Position numbers and translations under genes: made by a program
The notes under the pieces: generated by a model
Told to the model about the DNA's origin: nothing
Databases searched by the model: none
The model's input: only the letters and a program-made list of their open reading frames with translations
Shown: positions 27,033 to 38,063 of the stretch, one piece after another
Layout: every line of letters starts with the position of its first letter
How positions within the stretch are numbered: position 1 is the stretch's first letter
DNA from: Sinomonas notoginsengisoli
GTDB lineage: Bacteria; Actinomycetota; Actinomycetes; Actinomycetales; Micrococcaceae
Assembly (NCBI RefSeq): GCF_021554725.1
Contig: NZ_JAIZDP010000007.1
Coordinates: 114,628-178,627 of the forward strand
Reading direction: 5' to 3'
DNA: 64,000 bases

Positions 27033-28748
27033 TCATCTCCTGCGCGCCCGGCGGCGGCGCTCGAGCGAGGTCGCGCTGCGCGTGAACGGCCGTGCGAGGT
27101 TGTCGCCCAGCACCACTCCCGCCGCCGCGCCCAGGATGATAGCCATCGCGGTGAGCATTCCGCCGGCACCGGAGGTGATCTGGGTGGCGTCGACCGTCGC
27201 GATGTACATGGATCGGAAGATCGTCAGGCCGGGCAGCAGGATGAGGGCCGCCGGCACGGCGACCACGAGCTGGGGAGCCCCGAGCCGGAGCGCCACAATC
27301 CGGGCGAGGAAGCCCATGACCACGGCGCTCACAGCGGGTGCGAGCCTGTCCCCCACCCCGAGCAGCTGGACTCCCGTCAAGGCGAGGTACCCGGCCACGC
27401 CCACGGCCGCCGTGGGCAGTACGAGCCGGCGTGCGCTCTGCTCCGTCACAGCGATCGCCGCCACGGCCACCCCGATGAGCAGCACCTCGACCACGTAGGG
27501 GTAGGCGGGCGGGAAGGTCTCCGTGACGTCGATCCGCTCGATCCCGAGCATCTCCCCGATGGCCGTCGCCACGGAGATGCCCGCCACGAGGGCGGCGAAC
27601 GTCAGGAAAGCCGAGAGGTACCGCCCCGCTGCAGTGACGGGGAAGCCGTTGATGGCGTCCTGGGTCGCCGAGACGAGCCGCGCCGTCGGCAGGAGGAGGA
27701 GGATTCCCCCCACCACCACGATCGTGGGCGTAATCGGCAGGTGCGCGGCGAACATGAGCAGCGCGATCATCGTCACGAGGAACGAGCTCGCGAGGGTGGT
27801 GAAGAAGTCAGGCACCCGCCACCGGCCGAGCACCCGCCCCACGAGCGAGACGAGCAGGTTCGAGGCGAATGCGGTGAGCGAGGCGAGGAGCCCGCCCCCA
27901 AGCACCCCCACGAACGAGGCCGCAAACGCGCCGAACGCGACGGTCACGGCCCATTTGGGGAAGGGCTTGGCGCGGCGCGAGATGGACTGCAGTCTGCGTG
28001 TGGCCTCGTTCAGGCCCACCCCGCCGGCGGTGATCTCGGTGACGAGCTGGTGCACGAGCACGAGTCCGGCATAGTTGGACGTCCACGATCGCACCACCCT
28101 CAGGAGCGAGCTCGGAGTCCCCTCTTGGGGCGCATAGTTGATCGCGACCGACTGGTTGGTGATGTCCACCTCGACGTGGCGCAGACCGAGGGCGGTGGTC
28201 ACGGCGATCATCGAGGTCTCGACCTCGAGTGCGCCCGCGCCGTACCGGAACATCGTCTCGGCAAGCTCGAGTGCGAAGTCGAGGGTTCGCCGCGCGGACA
28301 CGTCGGGACCGGCCGGGATCGAGGGGTTGGCGTAGGGGCTTCCGGCCAGGCGCTCCACGATGCTCATCGGCGCGGTGGGCGGGTTCTCGCCCAGCATGAG
28401 CCGGGCCAGGACGCGCTTGGCCGCGGCGTTGGCCCGCACCTGGGACGCGGTGATCGGCTGTGTCGTGGGGCCGCCGCCCGCGCCGGGTTCCGGCGTGCCT
28501 GCCCCTGCCTGTGGCGCCCCGACGCGGGGCGGGGCGGACGACGGCGGTTCCCCACCCGCCGTCGTGCGCCTGCCCGCTCCGGAGGTGCTGGCCGAGGGGA
28601 TGGGCCGCGCAACGGGCGCGACGTCCGTGAAGGCGACGGGTGCGATCTGCGGTATAGCCCCCGCGGGGATGTCCCCGTGGGGGTCGTAGCCGTCAGCGAC
28701 GGGATCGCCGGCGGCTTCGCGTGCGGACGTCTTCCCCGCGTCAGCCAT
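27033..28748 (-). CDS. Threonine/serine exporter (ThrE family)
   Basis: 571 residues, longer than the C. glutamicum exporter because of a disordered Pro/Ala/Gly-rich lead (about 1-115). Next is the cytoplasmic ThrE domain (about 120-260: FALELAETMFRYGAGALEVETSM) and then about ten transmembrane helices in two groups (about 265-420 and 430-550). It should export threonine and serine using the proton gradient. The tail is basic (RRRRARRR). It follows the FemAB-like gene by 12 bases, so the two are probably one operon. Confidence 0.9.
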   Translation of the reverse strand: MADAGKTSAREAAGDPVADGYDPHGDIPAGAIPQIAPVAFTDVAPVARPIPSASTSGAGRRTTAGGEPPSSAPPRVGAPQAGAGTPEPGAGGGPTTQPITASQVRANAAAKRVLARLMLGENPPTAPMSIVERLAGSPYANPSIPAGPDVSARRTLDFALELAETMFRYGAGALEVETSMIAVTTALGLRHVEVDITNQSVAINYAPQEGTPSSLLRVVRSWTSNYAGLVLVHQLVTEITAGGVGLNEATRRLQSISRRAKPFPKWAVTVAFGAFAASFVGVLGGGLLASLTAFASNLLVSLVGRVLGRWRVPDFFTTLASSFLVTMIALLMFAAHLPITPTIVVVGGILLLLPTARLVSATQDAINGFPVTAAGRYLSAFLTFAALVAGISVATAIGEMLGIERIDVTETFPPAYPYVVEVLLIGVAVAAIAVTEQSARRLVLPTAAVGVAGYLALTGVQLLGVGDRLAPAVSAVVMGFLARIVALRLGAPQLVVAVPAALILLPGLTIFRSMYIATVDATQITSGAGGMLTAMAIILGAAAGVVLGDNLARPFTRSATSLERRRRARRR

Positions 28749-28760
28749 GGCGCGCCCCGA

Positions 28761-29900
28761 TCAGTAGAACTGCTGGCCCGTGCGGCGCGTGTAGAGCTGG
28801 CGCGCGATGCGCTCGCCCGCCGTGCTCCACGCCCTGTAGCGGAGAGGATCGATCACGAAATCCCAGCAGCCCACGAAGTCCGTCACGGTCTTGGTGAACG
28901 AGGTCTTGAACAGGCCAAGGCCGTGGAACGGGTGCGAGGTGTCCTTGAGCCGGTCCGCCGGCGGGGTTCCGCAGAAGTCGAACTCGGTGCAGCCGAGCTC
29001 CTTGACCCTGTTGGTGGCGGTCCACTGGACGAGGTGGGAGTCGCCATACTGGGTACGCCGCTGGAGCGAACCGCCATCCTTGTATGTGCCCTTGCGGCCA
29101 TAGTTGATCACGAAGGCGCCCACCGCGGGGCGGCCGTTCTCGTAGACAAAGTAGAGCCGGCCCTGGCCCCGGGAGGTGAACTCCGTCCAGAACTGCCGGT
29201 AGTACTCGAAGCCGCGCACCTGGGCCCCGGTGTTGGACTTGGCGTTGAGCGTTCCAGTCATGAGGGCGTGCATCGCGCGGTAGTTCTCCAGTGTGGGCTC
29301 GGCCTCGACCACCTCGACCCCCTCGCGCTCGGCGCGGCGGACGGCGTTGCGTCCGCGGGAGTGCAGGCTCTTGAGGACCAGCCTGGGCTCGGGGGCGATG
29401 TCCAGGATTGCCGTCGAGTCGTTGGGCTGGAGGTTCGGGACCTTGACGAGGCCCGCGCCTGTCAGCACGGCGCGGGCGTCCTCGGAGTCAATGATGTCAG
29501 GCTCAATTTTGACGGCGAAGACGCCGAGCCGCTCGCGCGCCACGAGGCCCTTGATCGCCTCGAGGGCCGCAGGGACCTCGTTGACGTCGACGACGTCGGG
29601 TCCCTTGATGAGGTACCAGAATCTGCCGAGGACGGGCAACGACTTCTCGAGGACGAGGTTGTAGCTCGGCTGTGCTGGTACCTCGGCCCCGCCCGCGTGG
29701 CTGGCAGGTTCGAGCACGAGGAACCTCACCTCCCAGCCGAAGTTCCGCTTGACTGCCGCGAAGGCGGCCGACTGCAGGAGATTTCCGCCATTCGGGTTCG
29801 CGGTGACGTGCTTGTCCCAGTGGGCGATCTCGTCCGGGCTCGCGAAGCGGGCGATGAACCTGGGGTCGGTCAGGGTGGGACGGGCAGGGAGGCTGCTCAA
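28761..29900 (-). CDS. FemABX-family peptidyltransferase-like protein (peptidoglycan bridge formation)
   Basis: 379 residues. The TTG at 29900 was preferred because GAAGGA lies 10 bases upstream; the TTG at 29918 has none. The protein has the two GNAT-like halves of Fem transferases (GNLLQSAAFAAVKRNFGW near 40; LKSLHSRGRNAVRRAEREG near 180; YFVYENGRPAVGAFVINYG, GGSLQRRTQYGDSHLVQW, ELGCTEFDFCG in the second half). Fem enzymes attach amino acids from aminoacyl-tRNA to the lipid II peptide. It precedes thrE, and a link between wall cross-bridge amino acids and Thr/Ser export is conceivable but unproven. Confidence 0.9.
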   Translation of the reverse strand: MSSLPARPTLTDPRFIARFASPDEIAHWDKHVTANPNGGNLLQSAAFAAVKRNFGWEVRFLVLEPASHAGGAEVPAQPSYNLVLEKSLPVLGRFWYLIKGPDVVDVNEVPAALEAIKGLVARERLGVFAVKIEPDIIDSEDARAVLTGAGLVKVPNLQPNDSTAILDIAPEPRLVLKSLHSRGRNAVRRAEREGVEVVEAEPTLENYRAMHALMTGTLNAKSNTGAQVRGFEYYRQFWTEFTSRGQGRLYFVYENGRPAVGAFVINYGRKGTYKDGGSLQRRTQYGDSHLVQWTATNRVKELGCTEFDFCGTPPADRLKDTSHPFHGLGLFKTSFTKTVTDFVGCWDFVIDPLRYRAWSTAGERIARQLYTRRTGQQFY

Positions 29901-30017
29901 GGGGGCTGAGTCCTTCAATCGCGGATGGGGGCCTATGCCAGTCTAGTCAGTCGGCCCGCTTCCCCCTCGCCGGGGACGGGAGGTTTGCCCGCCGCCGCAT
30001 CGGGAAATGCGGAAGGC

Positions 30018-30590
30018 ATGACACAGAACACCACAGGAAACATCACTGGCAAGAAGGTCGCGTTCCTCCTCACCAAGGGCGTCGAGCAGTCTGAACTCAC
30101 GGAGCCGTGGAAGGCCGTTGAGCAGGCCGGCGGCCAGCCGGTCCTCGTGTCCCCCGAGAGCGGACAGGTCACCGCCATGACGCACGACTGGGACCACGGG
30201 GAGTCCTTTGCCGTGGACGTTCCGCTCTCCCAGGCCCGCGCCGAGGACTTTGACGCGCTGGTGCTCCCGGGCGGCTCAATCAATGCGGACCGCTTGCGGC
30301 TCGAGGGGGACGCGGTGGCCCTGGTGAAGTCCTTCGCGGAGGCCGGCAAGCCGATCTCGGCGATCTGCCACGCACCGTGGATCCTCATCGAGGCCGGCCT
30401 CGTCCAAGGGCGGCGCATGACGTCGTACGCGTCCCTGCAGACGGATCTGCGCAATGCCGGGGCCGACTGGGTAGACGAGCAGGTCGTGACCGACCGCGGG
30501 CTGACAACCTCGCGAAACCCCGGAGACCTCGAGGCCTTCTGCTCGAAGATGCTCGAGGAGATCTCCGAGGGGCAGCACGCGGAGATCTGA
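30018..30590 (+). CDS. DJ-1/PfpI-family protein (type 1 glutamine amidotransferase-like)
   Basis: 190 residues from the ATG at 30018, with GGAAGG upstream. Rossmann-like DJ-1 fold: KVAFLLTKGVEQSELTEPW with the conserved acidic residue, DALVLPGG, and the nucleophile elbow AICHAPWILIEAG (Cys about 114, next His). These match YhbO/YraA/PfpI stress proteins, described as proteases, glyoxalases or deglycases. The sequence supports the fold and the Cys-His pair but not a choice between activities. It is convergent with sdaA. Confidence 0.92.
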   Translation: MTQNTTGNITGKKVAFLLTKGVEQSELTEPWKAVEQAGGQPVLVSPESGQVTAMTHDWDHGESFAVDVPLSQARAEDFDALVLPGGSINADRLRLEGDAVALVKSFAEAGKPISAICHAPWILIEAGLVQGRRMTSYASLQTDLRNAGADWVDEQVVTDRGLTTSRNPGDLEAFCSKMLEEISEGQHAEI

Positions 30591-30603
30591 GCTCAGCGCG
30601 GCC

Positions 30604-32016
30604 TCAGCACTCCACGACGTTGACGGCGAGCCCGCCCATCGCGGTCTCCTTGTACTTGCTGCTCATGTCCCTGCCGGTCTCACGCATGGTCACGATCACC
30701 TCGTCCAGGGAAACGCGATGGGTGCCGTCGCCCCAGAGCGCCATCTTCGCGGCGTTGATCGCCTTCGCGGCGGCGATGGCATTGCGCTCGATGCAAGGGA
30801 CTTGGACGAGGCCGCCAATAGGATCGCACGTGAGGCCGAGGTTGTGCTCCATCGCAATCTCGGCCGCGTTCTCGACCTGCGCGGGAGTGCCGCCCATGAC
30901 CTCCGCGAGCCCGGCAGCCGCCATGGACGACGCCGAGCCGACCTCGCCCTGGCAGCCCACCTCCGCCCCCGAGATGGACGCCTGCTCCTTGTAGAGCACG
31001 CCGATGGCACCGGCGGCCAGGAGGAACCGCACCACCACGTCGTCCTTGTCCTCCTGCGTTGCCTTGTCCATGCCAGGGGCATAGTTGAGCGCGTAGTACA
31101 GGACGGCGGGGATGATGCCCGCCGCGCCGTTGGTGGGCGCTGTGACGACCCGCCCGCCGGACGCGTTCTCCTCATTCACCGCGAGGGCGATGAGGTTGAC
31201 CCATTCCTGCCAGTACTTGGGGTCGCGGTCCTTGTCCTCCTTCAGGAGCCGCTCGTGCCAATCGGGCGCACGACGGCGCACCTTGAGGCCGCCGGGCAGG
31301 ATCCCCTCCCTCTTGAGGCTGGACTCGACGCAGGCCTCCATGACGGACCAGATGTGGAGGAGTCCTGCTCGGATGTCCTCTTCCGAACGGGAGGCCTTCT
31401 CGTTCACGAGCATGATGTCGCTGATCGAGAGGCCCTTCGAGGAGCAGCGGCCGAGCAGCTCGGCGGCTGTGCGGAACGGGAAAGGGAGTTCCTTCTTGGA
31501 CTCGTCGAGGTCCTTCTGGGCCGAGGCCTCCTCGCCCTCGCGGACGATGAACCCGCCTCCCACGGAGAAGAAGGTGGCCTCGTGCAGCAGCTCTCCCGGC
31601 CCGTCGGCGCCCTCTGCGCTGAAGACCTGGAACTTCATGCCGTTCGTGTGCCGCGGCAGGACCGTGAGGGGATGGAGCACGATCTCCTCGACCGAATAGG
31701 GCAGTTCGCGGCCCCCGGCGAGGTTGAGGGTGCCGGTCTCGGCGATGGCGGTGAGCCGTTCTTCGACCTGCTCGGGGAGGATCTCCTCGGGTTCGAAGCC
31801 CTCGAGGCCCAGGAGCACGGCGGTGAACGTGCCGTGGCCATGGCCGGTTGCCGCGAGGGAGCCGTAGAGGTCCACGCGCAGCGAGGCGACGCGTTCGAGG
31901 AAGCCCTTCTCGCGCAGCTCGCGCGCGAACACCGCACCTGCCCGCATCGGGCCTACGGTGTGGGAGCTGGACGGGCCGATGCCCACGGAGAACAGTTCGA
32001 AAACGCCGACGGCCAT
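30604..32016 (-). CDS. sdaA: L-serine ammonia-lyase, iron-sulfur, single chain
   Basis: 470 residues. The beta domain is N-terminal ([22 protein letters not shown]) and the alpha, cluster-binding domain C-terminal. Cluster cysteines are visible in [19 protein letters not shown] and VPCIERN; the chain ends in NVVEC, the Cys tail known to fold into the active site of type 2 enzymes. It converts serine to pyruvate and ammonia in the cytoplasm using a [4Fe-4S] cluster. It is the last gene of the gcv-glyA run, 89 bases after glyA, so serine formed from glycine can be drained to pyruvate. A hairpin in that gap may reduce its transcription. Confidence 0.95.
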   Translation of the reverse strand: MAVGVFELFSVGIGPSSSHTVGPMRAGAVFARELREKGFLERVASLRVDLYGSLAATGHGHGTFTAVLLGLEGFEPEEILPEQVEERLTAIAETGTLNLAGGRELPYSVEEIVLHPLTVLPRHTNGMKFQVFSAEGADGPGELLHEATFFSVGGGFIVREGEEASAQKDLDESKKELPFPFRTAAELLGRCSSKGLSISDIMLVNEKASRSEEDIRAGLLHIWSVMEACVESSLKREGILPGGLKVRRRAPDWHERLLKEDKDRDPKYWQEWVNLIALAVNEENASGGRVVTAPTNGAAGIIPAVLYYALNYAPGMDKATQEDKDDVVVRFLLAAGAIGVLYKEQASISGAEVGCQGEVGSASSMAAAGLAEVMGGTPAQVENAAEIAMEHNLGLTCDPIGGLVQVPCIERNAIAAAKAINAAKMALWGDGTHRVSLDEVIVTMRETGRDMSSKYKETAMGGLAVNVVEC

Positions 32017-32055
32017 GACCTGGTTCCTTCCTGAAGACTGTGCTGACCTGCGGTT

Positions 32056-32099
32056 TGCGGGGTCCCTGGCGGGCCCTTGAGCGAGCCAAGGACCCCGCA
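32056..32099 (-). terminator. Hairpin between glyA and sdaA
   Basis: GCGGGGTCC pairs with GGACCCCGC, extended by TGGC/GCCA inside, around a loop of about 12 bases. It has no T-run. It may be a partial terminator or RNA-processing element within the operon. Confidence 0.55.
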
Positions 32100-32105
32100 G
32101 CCGGG

Positions 32106-33440
32106 TCAGTGGAGGTCGGCGACCCCGGGGTAGAGCGGGTGCGCTGCGGCGAGGGCGTCCACGCGCGCCTTGAGCGGAGTCAGATCCGCACCATCGGTGG
32201 CGATGAGCGCCTCGGCGATGATGTCAGCGACCTCGCGGAACGCGGCGTGGCCGAAGCCGCGCGTTGCGAGGGCGGGCGTCCCGATCCGGAGGCCAGAGGT
32301 GACCATCGGCGGGCGCGGATCGAACGGGACCGCGTTCCGGTTCACAGTGATGTCGATCGCCGCGAGCCGGTCCTCGGCCTGCTGGCCGTCGAGGGCCGCG
32401 TCGCGCAGGTCCACGAGGACCAGGTGCACGTCCGTCCCGCCGGACACCACGCCGATGCCGGCGGCCTTGACGTCGTCCTGCATCAGCCGCTCGGCGAGGA
32501 TCTTCGCGCCGGCGAGCACGCGCTCCATGCGCTCCTTGAACTCCGGCGAGCCGGCGATCTTGAAGGCGACGGCCTTGCCCGCGATCACGTGCTCGAGCGG
32601 GCCGCCCTGCTGTCCGGGGAACACCGCGGAGTTGATCTTCTTCGCGATGTCGGCGTCACTGGTGAGGATGATGCCGCCGCGCGGACCAGCGAGGGTCTTG
32701 TGCGTCGTCGAGGTCACCACGTGGGCGTGCGGGACGGGCGAGGGGTGCAGGCCGGCGGCCACGAGGCCCGCGAAGTGTGCCATGTCGACCATGAGGTACG
32801 CGCCCACGGAGTCGGCGATCCGGCGGAACTCGGCGAAATCGAGCTGGCGCGCATAGGCACTCCAACCGGCCACGATGAGCTGCGGCCGGTGCTCCTGCGC
32901 GAGGCGCTCCACCTCGGCCATATCGATGCGGTGATCATCCTCCCGGACCTGGTACGGGACGATGTTGTAGAGCTTGCCGGAGAAGTTGATCTTCATCCCG
33001 TGTGTGAGGTGTCCGCCGTGGGCCAGGTTCAGCCCCATCACGGTGTCCCCGGGCTTGATGAGCGCATGCATCACCGACGCGTTGGCCTGCGCCCCCGAGT
33101 GAGGCTGGACATTGGCGTACTCGGCACCGAACAGCGCTTTGACACGGTCGAGCGCGAGCCGCTCGATCACGTCGACGTGCTCGCAGCCACCGTAGTAGCG
33201 GCGGCCCGGATAGCCCTCCGCGTACTTGTTCGTGAGCACGGAGCCCTGGGCCTGCATGACCGCGACGGCCGTGTGGTTCTCCGAGGCGATCATCTCGAGG
33301 CCTCCGCGCTGGCGGTCTGCCTCGGCGTCGATCGACGCGGCGATCTCCGGGTCCAGCTCGGCGATGTCGGCGTCTAGGGACACCGAACGGATCTGCTCGA
33401 ACTGCGCCCTGTCGGTGCCCGGCACCGTCGCCGCGCTCAC
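32106..33440 (-). CDS. glyA: Serine hydroxymethyltransferase
   Basis: 444 residues. The GTG at 33440 overlaps the gcvH stop by four bases (GTGA), so translation is coupled; longer upstream readings only shadow gcvH. PLP enzyme with [10 protein letters not shown] near the N-terminus, [13 protein letters not shown], and the cofactor lysine in [14 protein letters not shown] (about residue 240). It interconverts glycine plus 5,10-methylene-tetrahydrofolate with serine. Within this glycine-induced operon it should use the methylene-THF made by the cleavage system to turn a second glycine into serine. Confidence 0.97.
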   Translation of the reverse strand: MSAATVPGTDRAQFEQIRSVSLDADIAELDPEIAASIDAEADRQRGGLEMIASENHTAVAVMQAQGSVLTNKYAEGYPGRRYYGGCEHVDVIERLALDRVKALFGAEYANVQPHSGAQANASVMHALIKPGDTVMGLNLAHGGHLTHGMKINFSGKLYNIVPYQVREDDHRIDMAEVERLAQEHRPQLIVAGWSAYARQLDFAEFRRIADSVGAYLMVDMAHFAGLVAAGLHPSPVPHAHVVTSTTHKTLAGPRGGIILTSDADIAKKINSAVFPGQQGGPLEHVIAGKAVAFKIAGSPEFKERMERVLAGAKILAERLMQDDVKAAGIGVVSGGTDVHLVLVDLRDAALDGQQAEDRLAAIDITVNRNAVPFDPRPPMVTSGLRIGTPALATRGFGHAAFREVADIIAEALIATDGADLTPLKARVDALAAAHPLYPGVADLH

Positions 33441-33817
33441 AGCTCGCCGCCGTTCTTGGCCGCGTACTCCTCGGCGGTCATCAGCGGGCCCTCTTCGGTC
33501 ACCTCGACCGTGAAGAGCCAGCCGGCGCCGTAGGGGTCCTCGTTCACCAGGGCCGGGTTGTCGATGGCCTCCTGGTTGACCTCGACGACAGTGCCGGAGA
33601 CCGGCGAGTAGAGATCGGAGACGCTCTTCGTGGACTCGATCTCGCCGCACGTCGAACCAGCGGCAACCTCGCTGCCAGCCTCAGGCAGGTCGAGGTAGAC
33701 GACGTCGCCGAGCGCGTCGGCGGCGACTTGGGAGACGCCGATCTTGGCGGGCGTTGCGTCGGTGTCGAGCCACTCGTGCTCTTCGGAGTAGCGGAGGCCG
33801 GACTGGACCTTGCTCAT
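33437..33817 (-). CDS. gcvH: Glycine cleavage system H protein
   Basis: 126 residues from the ATG at 33817. The lipoyl domain has the lipoylated lysine in [13 protein letters not shown] (about residue 63), flanked by YSEEHEWL and [11 protein letters not shown]. It carries the aminomethyl group from GcvP to GcvT. The gap to gcvT is 64 bases and its stop overlaps the glyA start. Confidence 0.97.
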   Translation of the reverse strand: MSKVQSGLRYSEEHEWLDTDATPAKIGVSQVAADALGDVVYLDLPEAGSEVAAGSTCGEIESTKSVSDLYSPVSGTVVEVNQEAIDNPALVNEDPYGAGWLFTVEVTEEGPLMTAEEYAAKNGGEL

Positions 33818-33881
33818 GGGCGGTGTTCCTGTTCTTCTTCGAAGGGGAAAAATCAGCGGGCGCCGGAGGGCGCTGGGTGAA

Positions 33882-35042
33882 CTACTTCTGGCGCTTGTAG
33901 AACGGCAGCTGGATGACCTCGAACGGCTCGGCCTTGCCGCGGAGATCCGCGTCGACCTTGGTGCCGACCGCCGAGTGGGCCACATCGACGTACGCAAGCG
34001 CGATGGGGTAGCCGAGCGTCGGGCTGGGCTGGCCGGAGGTGACCTCGCCAACCGGTACCCCGTCGACGAGGATCGGGTAGTGCGAGCGCGCAGCGCGCCG
34101 CCCAAGCCCCTTCAGTCCCACCAGACGCCGACCGGTCGTGGTGCCCTCGCCCTCAGCCTTCTTCGCCTCCAGCGCGGCCCGGCCCACGAAGTCGCCTTCC
34201 TTGGTCTTGAGGGCGACGACGCCGCCCAGACCTGCGGCGAACGGCGACCCCTCGCGGGAAAGCTCATTGCCATAGAGCGGCATGCCAGCCTCGAGGCGCA
34301 GCGAGTCGCGGGCCGCGAGACCGCACGGGACGAGGCCGTGGGCGTTGCCGGCCTCCTCGAGTGCCTTCCACAGCTGGACCGCGAGCTCGTTGCCGACGAA
34401 CAGCTCGAACCCGTCCTCGCCGGTGTAGCCCGTGCGGGCAAGGAACACCGGAACGCCAGCGATGTCCACCTCGATGCCGGCGTAGTACTTGAGCTGGCGG
34501 ATGTCCTCGTGGTCCTCGGAGCCGGCCACGGAGAGGAGGATCGCCTCGGCATTCGGGCCCTGGACCGCCACAAGGGAAGTCTCGGCGGAGGCGTCGCGCA
34601 GCGTCACGCCCTCTGCGCCGAAGGCCGTGCGTCGCGCCTCGAGCTCGCCGGCCACAGTGAGTGCGTTGCCTGCGTTGGGGACGACGAGGAAGTCCTCCTC
34701 GGCCACACGGTAGACGATCAGATCGTCGATGATCCCACCGTCCTCAGTGCAGATCAGCGAGTACTTGGCCTTCCCGACGGCGACCGCCGAGAGCTTTCCC
34801 ACGAGCGCGTAGTCGAGGAACGCGGCCGCCTGGGGGCCCGTGGCCCAGACCTCACCCATGTGGGAGAGATCGAACAGCCCAGCGGCCTCGCGGACGGCGC
34901 GGTGCTCCGCAAGTTCCGAGCCGTACTTGAGCGGCATCTGCCAGCCGCCGAAGTCTGTGAAGGACGCCCCGAGGGCTGCGTGCTCGTCGTAGAGCGCGGT
35001 GTGCTTCTCGGCCGTGGCCTGGCCGGTAGTCGTTTCAGTCAT
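33882..35042 (-). CDS. gcvT: Glycine cleavage system aminomethyltransferase (T protein)
   Basis: 386 residues. GcvT moves the aminomethyl carbon from H protein to tetrahydrofolate and releases ammonia. HAALGASFTDFGGWQMPLKYG, LFDLSHMGEVWATGP, TGYTGEDGFELFV and the C-terminal PVGEVTSGQPSPTLGYPIAL are typical folate-binding aminomethyltransferase blocks. ATG start with GGAG upstream. It lies second in the operon, 83 bases after gcvP, with a perfect 12-bp hairpin in that gap. Confidence 0.97.
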   Translation of the reverse strand: MTETTTGQATAEKHTALYDEHAALGASFTDFGGWQMPLKYGSELAEHRAVREAAGLFDLSHMGEVWATGPQAAAFLDYALVGKLSAVAVGKAKYSLICTEDGGIIDDLIVYRVAEEDFLVVPNAGNALTVAGELEARRTAFGAEGVTLRDASAETSLVAVQGPNAEAILLSVAGSEDHEDIRQLKYYAGIEVDIAGVPVFLARTGYTGEDGFELFVGNELAVQLWKALEEAGNAHGLVPCGLAARDSLRLEAGMPLYGNELSREGSPFAAGLGGVVALKTKEGDFVGRAALEAKKAEGEGTTTGRRLVGLKGLGRRAARSHYPILVDGVPVGEVTSGQPSPTLGYPIALAYVDVAHSAVGTKVDADLRGKAEPFEVIQLPFYKRQK

Positions 35043-35063
35043 GGAAGTCTCCTAGCGAAGGTT

Positions 35064-35114
35064 GAGCGGGGTCGAGGGGGTCGAAGCCCGGCGTGCGCAG
35101 CTTCGACCCCGCTC
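35064..35114 (-). repeat. Intercistronic hairpin between gcvP and gcvT
   Basis: Perfect 12-bp arms, GAGCGGGGTCGA (35064-35075) and TCGACCCCGCTC (35103-35114), with a 27-base loop that is itself structured (GGTCGAAGC/GCTTCGACC overlaps the outer arm). Mutually exclusive stems are possible. There is no T-run, so an mRNA-processing or stability role is as likely as termination. Confidence 0.6.
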
Positions 35115-35125
35115 ACCAGCGTTGA

Positions 35126-38023
35126 TCAGTCCTCGAAGGCTTCGAGGGGCGGGCACGCGCAGATCAGGTTCCGGTCGCCGGCGGCGCCGTCGACGCGGCC
35201 CACAGGGGCGAAGTACTTGTCCTGCTTGTGGACCTTGCCCGGGAAGGCCGCCTGCTCGCGGGTGTAGGGACGGTCCCAGTCGCTCGAGACCACAGCCGCA
35301 GCCGTGTGCGGCGAGCGGCGCAGCGGGGACTCCTCGACGGAGAAGTCTCCGGTGGACACCTGGTCGATCTCGGCACGGATCGAGATCATCGCATCGATGA
35401 AACGGTCGATCTCGCCGAGGTCCTCCGACTCAGTCGGCTCGACCATGAGCGTGCCGGCCACCGGGAATGCGAGGGTCGGAGCATGGAAGCCGTAGTCGAT
35501 GAGCCGCTTCGCGACGTCCTCCGCGGTCACACCGGTCTTGGCGGTGAGATCGCGCAGGTCGAGGATGCACTCGTGGGCCACGAGGCCCGCCTCGCCCGTG
35601 TAGAGCACCGGGAACGAGGAGTCGAGGCGCTTGGCGATGTAGTTGGCGGCCAGGAGCGCCGACTTCGTGGCCTCGGTGAGGCCGTCCCCGCCCATGAGCT
35701 TGACGTACGCCCACGAGATCGGCAGGACGCCAGCTGAGCCGAAGCGGGAGGCAGAGACTGGAACGCCGTGCTCCTCCGGGCCGCCCTGCCACACCGCGGC
35801 ATCGCCGGGCATGAACGGGGCGAGGTGGGCGCGGGCGGCGACGGGGCCGACGCCGGGGCCGCCGCCGCCATGCGGGATGCAGAACGTCTTGTGCAGGTTC
35901 AGGTGGGAGACGTCGCCGCCGAACTTGCCCGGCTGGGCGAGGCCGACGAGGGCGTTCATGTTGGCGCCGTCGATGTACACCTGGCCGCCCGCGGCGTGGA
36001 CCTTGTCGCACACGTCCCGCACGTCGGCGTCGTACACCCCGTGGGTGGACGGGTAGGTGACCATGATCGCCGCCAGGCTCTCGCGGTTCGCCTCGATCTT
36101 CGCCTCGAGGTCGGTGTGGTCGATCGTGCCGTCGGACGCGGTGGCCACGACGACGACCTTCATGCCCGCCAGCACCGCCGAGGCCGCGTTGGTTCCGTGC
36201 GCGGAGGCCGGGATGAGGCAGACGTTGCGCTGACCCTCCCCGCGTGAGCGGTGGTACCCACGGATGGCGAGCAGGCCCGCGAGCTCGCCCTGGGACCCAG
36301 CGTTCGGCTGGATCGAGACCTGGTCGTAGCCCGTGATCGCGGCGAGGTCGGCTTCGAGGCCGGCAATGAGCTCACGCCAGCCCTCGGTCTGGGAATCCGG
36401 GGCAAACGGGTGGATCCCGGCGAACTCGGGCCACGTCATGGACTCCATCTCGACCGTGGCGTTGAGCTTCATCGTGCACGAGCCGAGCGGGATCATCGTG
36501 CGGTCGAGGGCGAGGTCGCGGTCCGAGAGCTTGCGCAGGTAGCGCAGCATCTGGGTCTCAGAGCGGTGTGAGTGGAAGACCGGATGGGTCAGGTAGGCGC
36601 TTGAGCGCAGCGAGGCCGTCTCGATGTCGAACTCCCCGGCGCTGCCCTCCGCGCCGCCGCGCACGTCGAGGCCGTCGCCCGCGGCGCCCGCGCCGAACAC
36701 GCCGGCAACTGTGGCGACGTGGTCCGACGTGGTGGTCTCGTCGCACGAGATGCCCACCGTGTCCGCGTCGACGAAACGCAGGTTGATGCCCTGGCGCTCG
36801 GCCTTCTCGACGATTGCTGCTGCGCGTCCTGGGACGCGGGCCTGAACAGTGTCGAAGAAGCTGCGGTGCGCCACCTCGACCCCAGCGCCGGCGAGGGCTG
36901 CCGCGAGCGAGCGGGCGTGGCCGTGGGTACGCTGGGCGATCGCCTTGAGGCCCTCGGGCCCGTGGTAGACGGCGTACATCGACGCGACGATCGCAAGGAG
37001 CGCCTGCGCGGTGCAGATGTTGGACGTAGCCTTCTCGCGGCGGATGTGCTGCTCGCGGGTCTGGAGGGCCAGACGGTAGGCGGGCATCCCGGCGTCGTCC
37101 TTCGACACGCCCACGAGGCGGCCGGGGAGCTGGCGCTCGAGGCCCTTGTGGACGCTCATGAACGCGGCGTGGGGGCCGCCATAGAACAGCGGGACGCCAA
37201 AGCGCTGCGCGCTGCCCACGGCAATGTCGGCACCCTGCTCGCCGGGCGACTTGATGAGGGTGAGGGCGAGCAGGTCAGCGGCGATCGTCACCATCGCGCC
37301 GCGCTCCTTCGCCTGGGCGATGAGCGCCGTGGCGTCGTGGACGGCACCGGAGGCGCCCGGCTGCTGGATGACGATGCCGTTGATCGGGCCGTCGGGCAGG
37401 CCAGCCGAGAGGTCCGCGATCTCGACATCGAACCCGAGCGCCGCGGCGCGGCCCTTGACGATCGCGATGGACTGCGGGAAGAGGTCGGCGTCGAGAACGG
37501 TTCGGCCCCCCGCCGCGTCCCTGTTCTTGTTGGACCGGCGCATGAGGAGCACCGCCTCGACCACGGCGGTGGCCTCGTCGAGGAGCGACGCGTTGGCGAT
37601 CGCGAGTCCGGTGAGGTCCTCGACGGCAGTCTGGAAGTTCAGGAGGGCTTCGAGGCGCCCTTGGGAGATTTCCGGCTGGTACGGGGTGTACGCCGTGTAC
37701 CAGGCCGGATCCTCCACGACGTTGCGGCGGATGACCGGCGGCGTGACGGTGTCGTAGTAGCCCTGACCGATCATTTGGACCCGAGGCTTGTTCTTTGAAG
37801 CGAGCGCGCGGAGCGCGGACAGGGTCTCGGCCTCGCTCAGCGCCTTGTCCAGGACGAGCGGCGCGTCCTGCTTGATGCTGTCGGGAACCGCGGTTGCGGC
37901 GAGGGCGTCGACGCTGTCGAAGCCGACAGCGTTGAGCATGTGCTTGATGTCGGCATCGCGACGGGCACCGATGTGCCGGTCGACGAAGGCTGCGGGGGTA
38001 AGGTCCGTCACGGGGAACTCCAT
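35126..38023 (-). CDS. gcvP: Glycine dehydrogenase (decarboxylating), P protein
   Basis: 965 residues from the ATG at 38023; a GTG at 38011 with TGGAG six bases upstream is an equally plausible start. It is the single-chain homodimer type with fused halves. [18 protein letters not shown] opens the protein; the PLP lysine is in [18 protein letters not shown] (about residue 715); [18 protein letters not shown] and [10 protein letters not shown] are standard. It decarboxylates glycine and passes the aminomethyl group to GcvH. First gene of the five-gene operon and directly controlled by the tandem glycine riboswitch. Confidence 0.97.
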   Translation of the reverse strand: MEFPVTDLTPAAFVDRHIGARRDADIKHMLNAVGFDSVDALAATAVPDSIKQDAPLVLDKALSEAETLSALRALASKNKPRVQMIGQGYYDTVTPPVIRRNVVEDPAWYTAYTPYQPEISQGRLEALLNFQTAVEDLTGLAIANASLLDEATAVVEAVLLMRRSNKNRDAAGGRTVLDADLFPQSIAIVKGRAAALGFDVEIADLSAGLPDGPINGIVIQQPGASGAVHDATALIAQAKERGAMVTIAADLLALTLIKSPGEQGADIAVGSAQRFGVPLFYGGPHAAFMSVHKGLERQLPGRLVGVSKDDAGMPAYRLALQTREQHIRREKATSNICTAQALLAIVASMYAVYHGPEGLKAIAQRTHGHARSLAAALAGAGVEVAHRSFFDTVQARVPGRAAAIVEKAERQGINLRFVDADTVGISCDETTTSDHVATVAGVFGAGAAGDGLDVRGGAEGSAGEFDIETASLRSSAYLTHPVFHSHRSETQMLRYLRKLSDRDLALDRTMIPLGSCTMKLNATVEMESMTWPEFAGIHPFAPDSQTEGWRELIAGLEADLAAITGYDQVSIQPNAGSQGELAGLLAIRGYHRSRGEGQRNVCLIPASAHGTNAASAVLAGMKVVVVATASDGTIDHTDLEAKIEANRESLAAIMVTYPSTHGVYDADVRDVCDKVHAAGGQVYIDGANMNALVGLAQPGKFGGDVSHLNLHKTFCIPHGGGGPGVGPVAARAHLAPFMPGDAAVWQGGPEEHGVPVSASRFGSAGVLPISWAYVKLMGGDGLTEATKSALLAANYIAKRLDSSFPVLYTGEAGLVAHECILDLRDLTAKTGVTAEDVAKRLIDYGFHAPTLAFPVAGTLMVEPTESEDLGEIDRFIDAMISIRAEIDQVSTGDFSVEESPLRRSPHTAAAVVSSDWDRPYTREQAAFPGKVHKQDKYFAPVGRVDGAAGDRNLICACPPLEAFED

Positions 38024-38063
38024 CAATCAGGCCCGGCCCGATGGGCCCGGCTTTTGACTCCAG

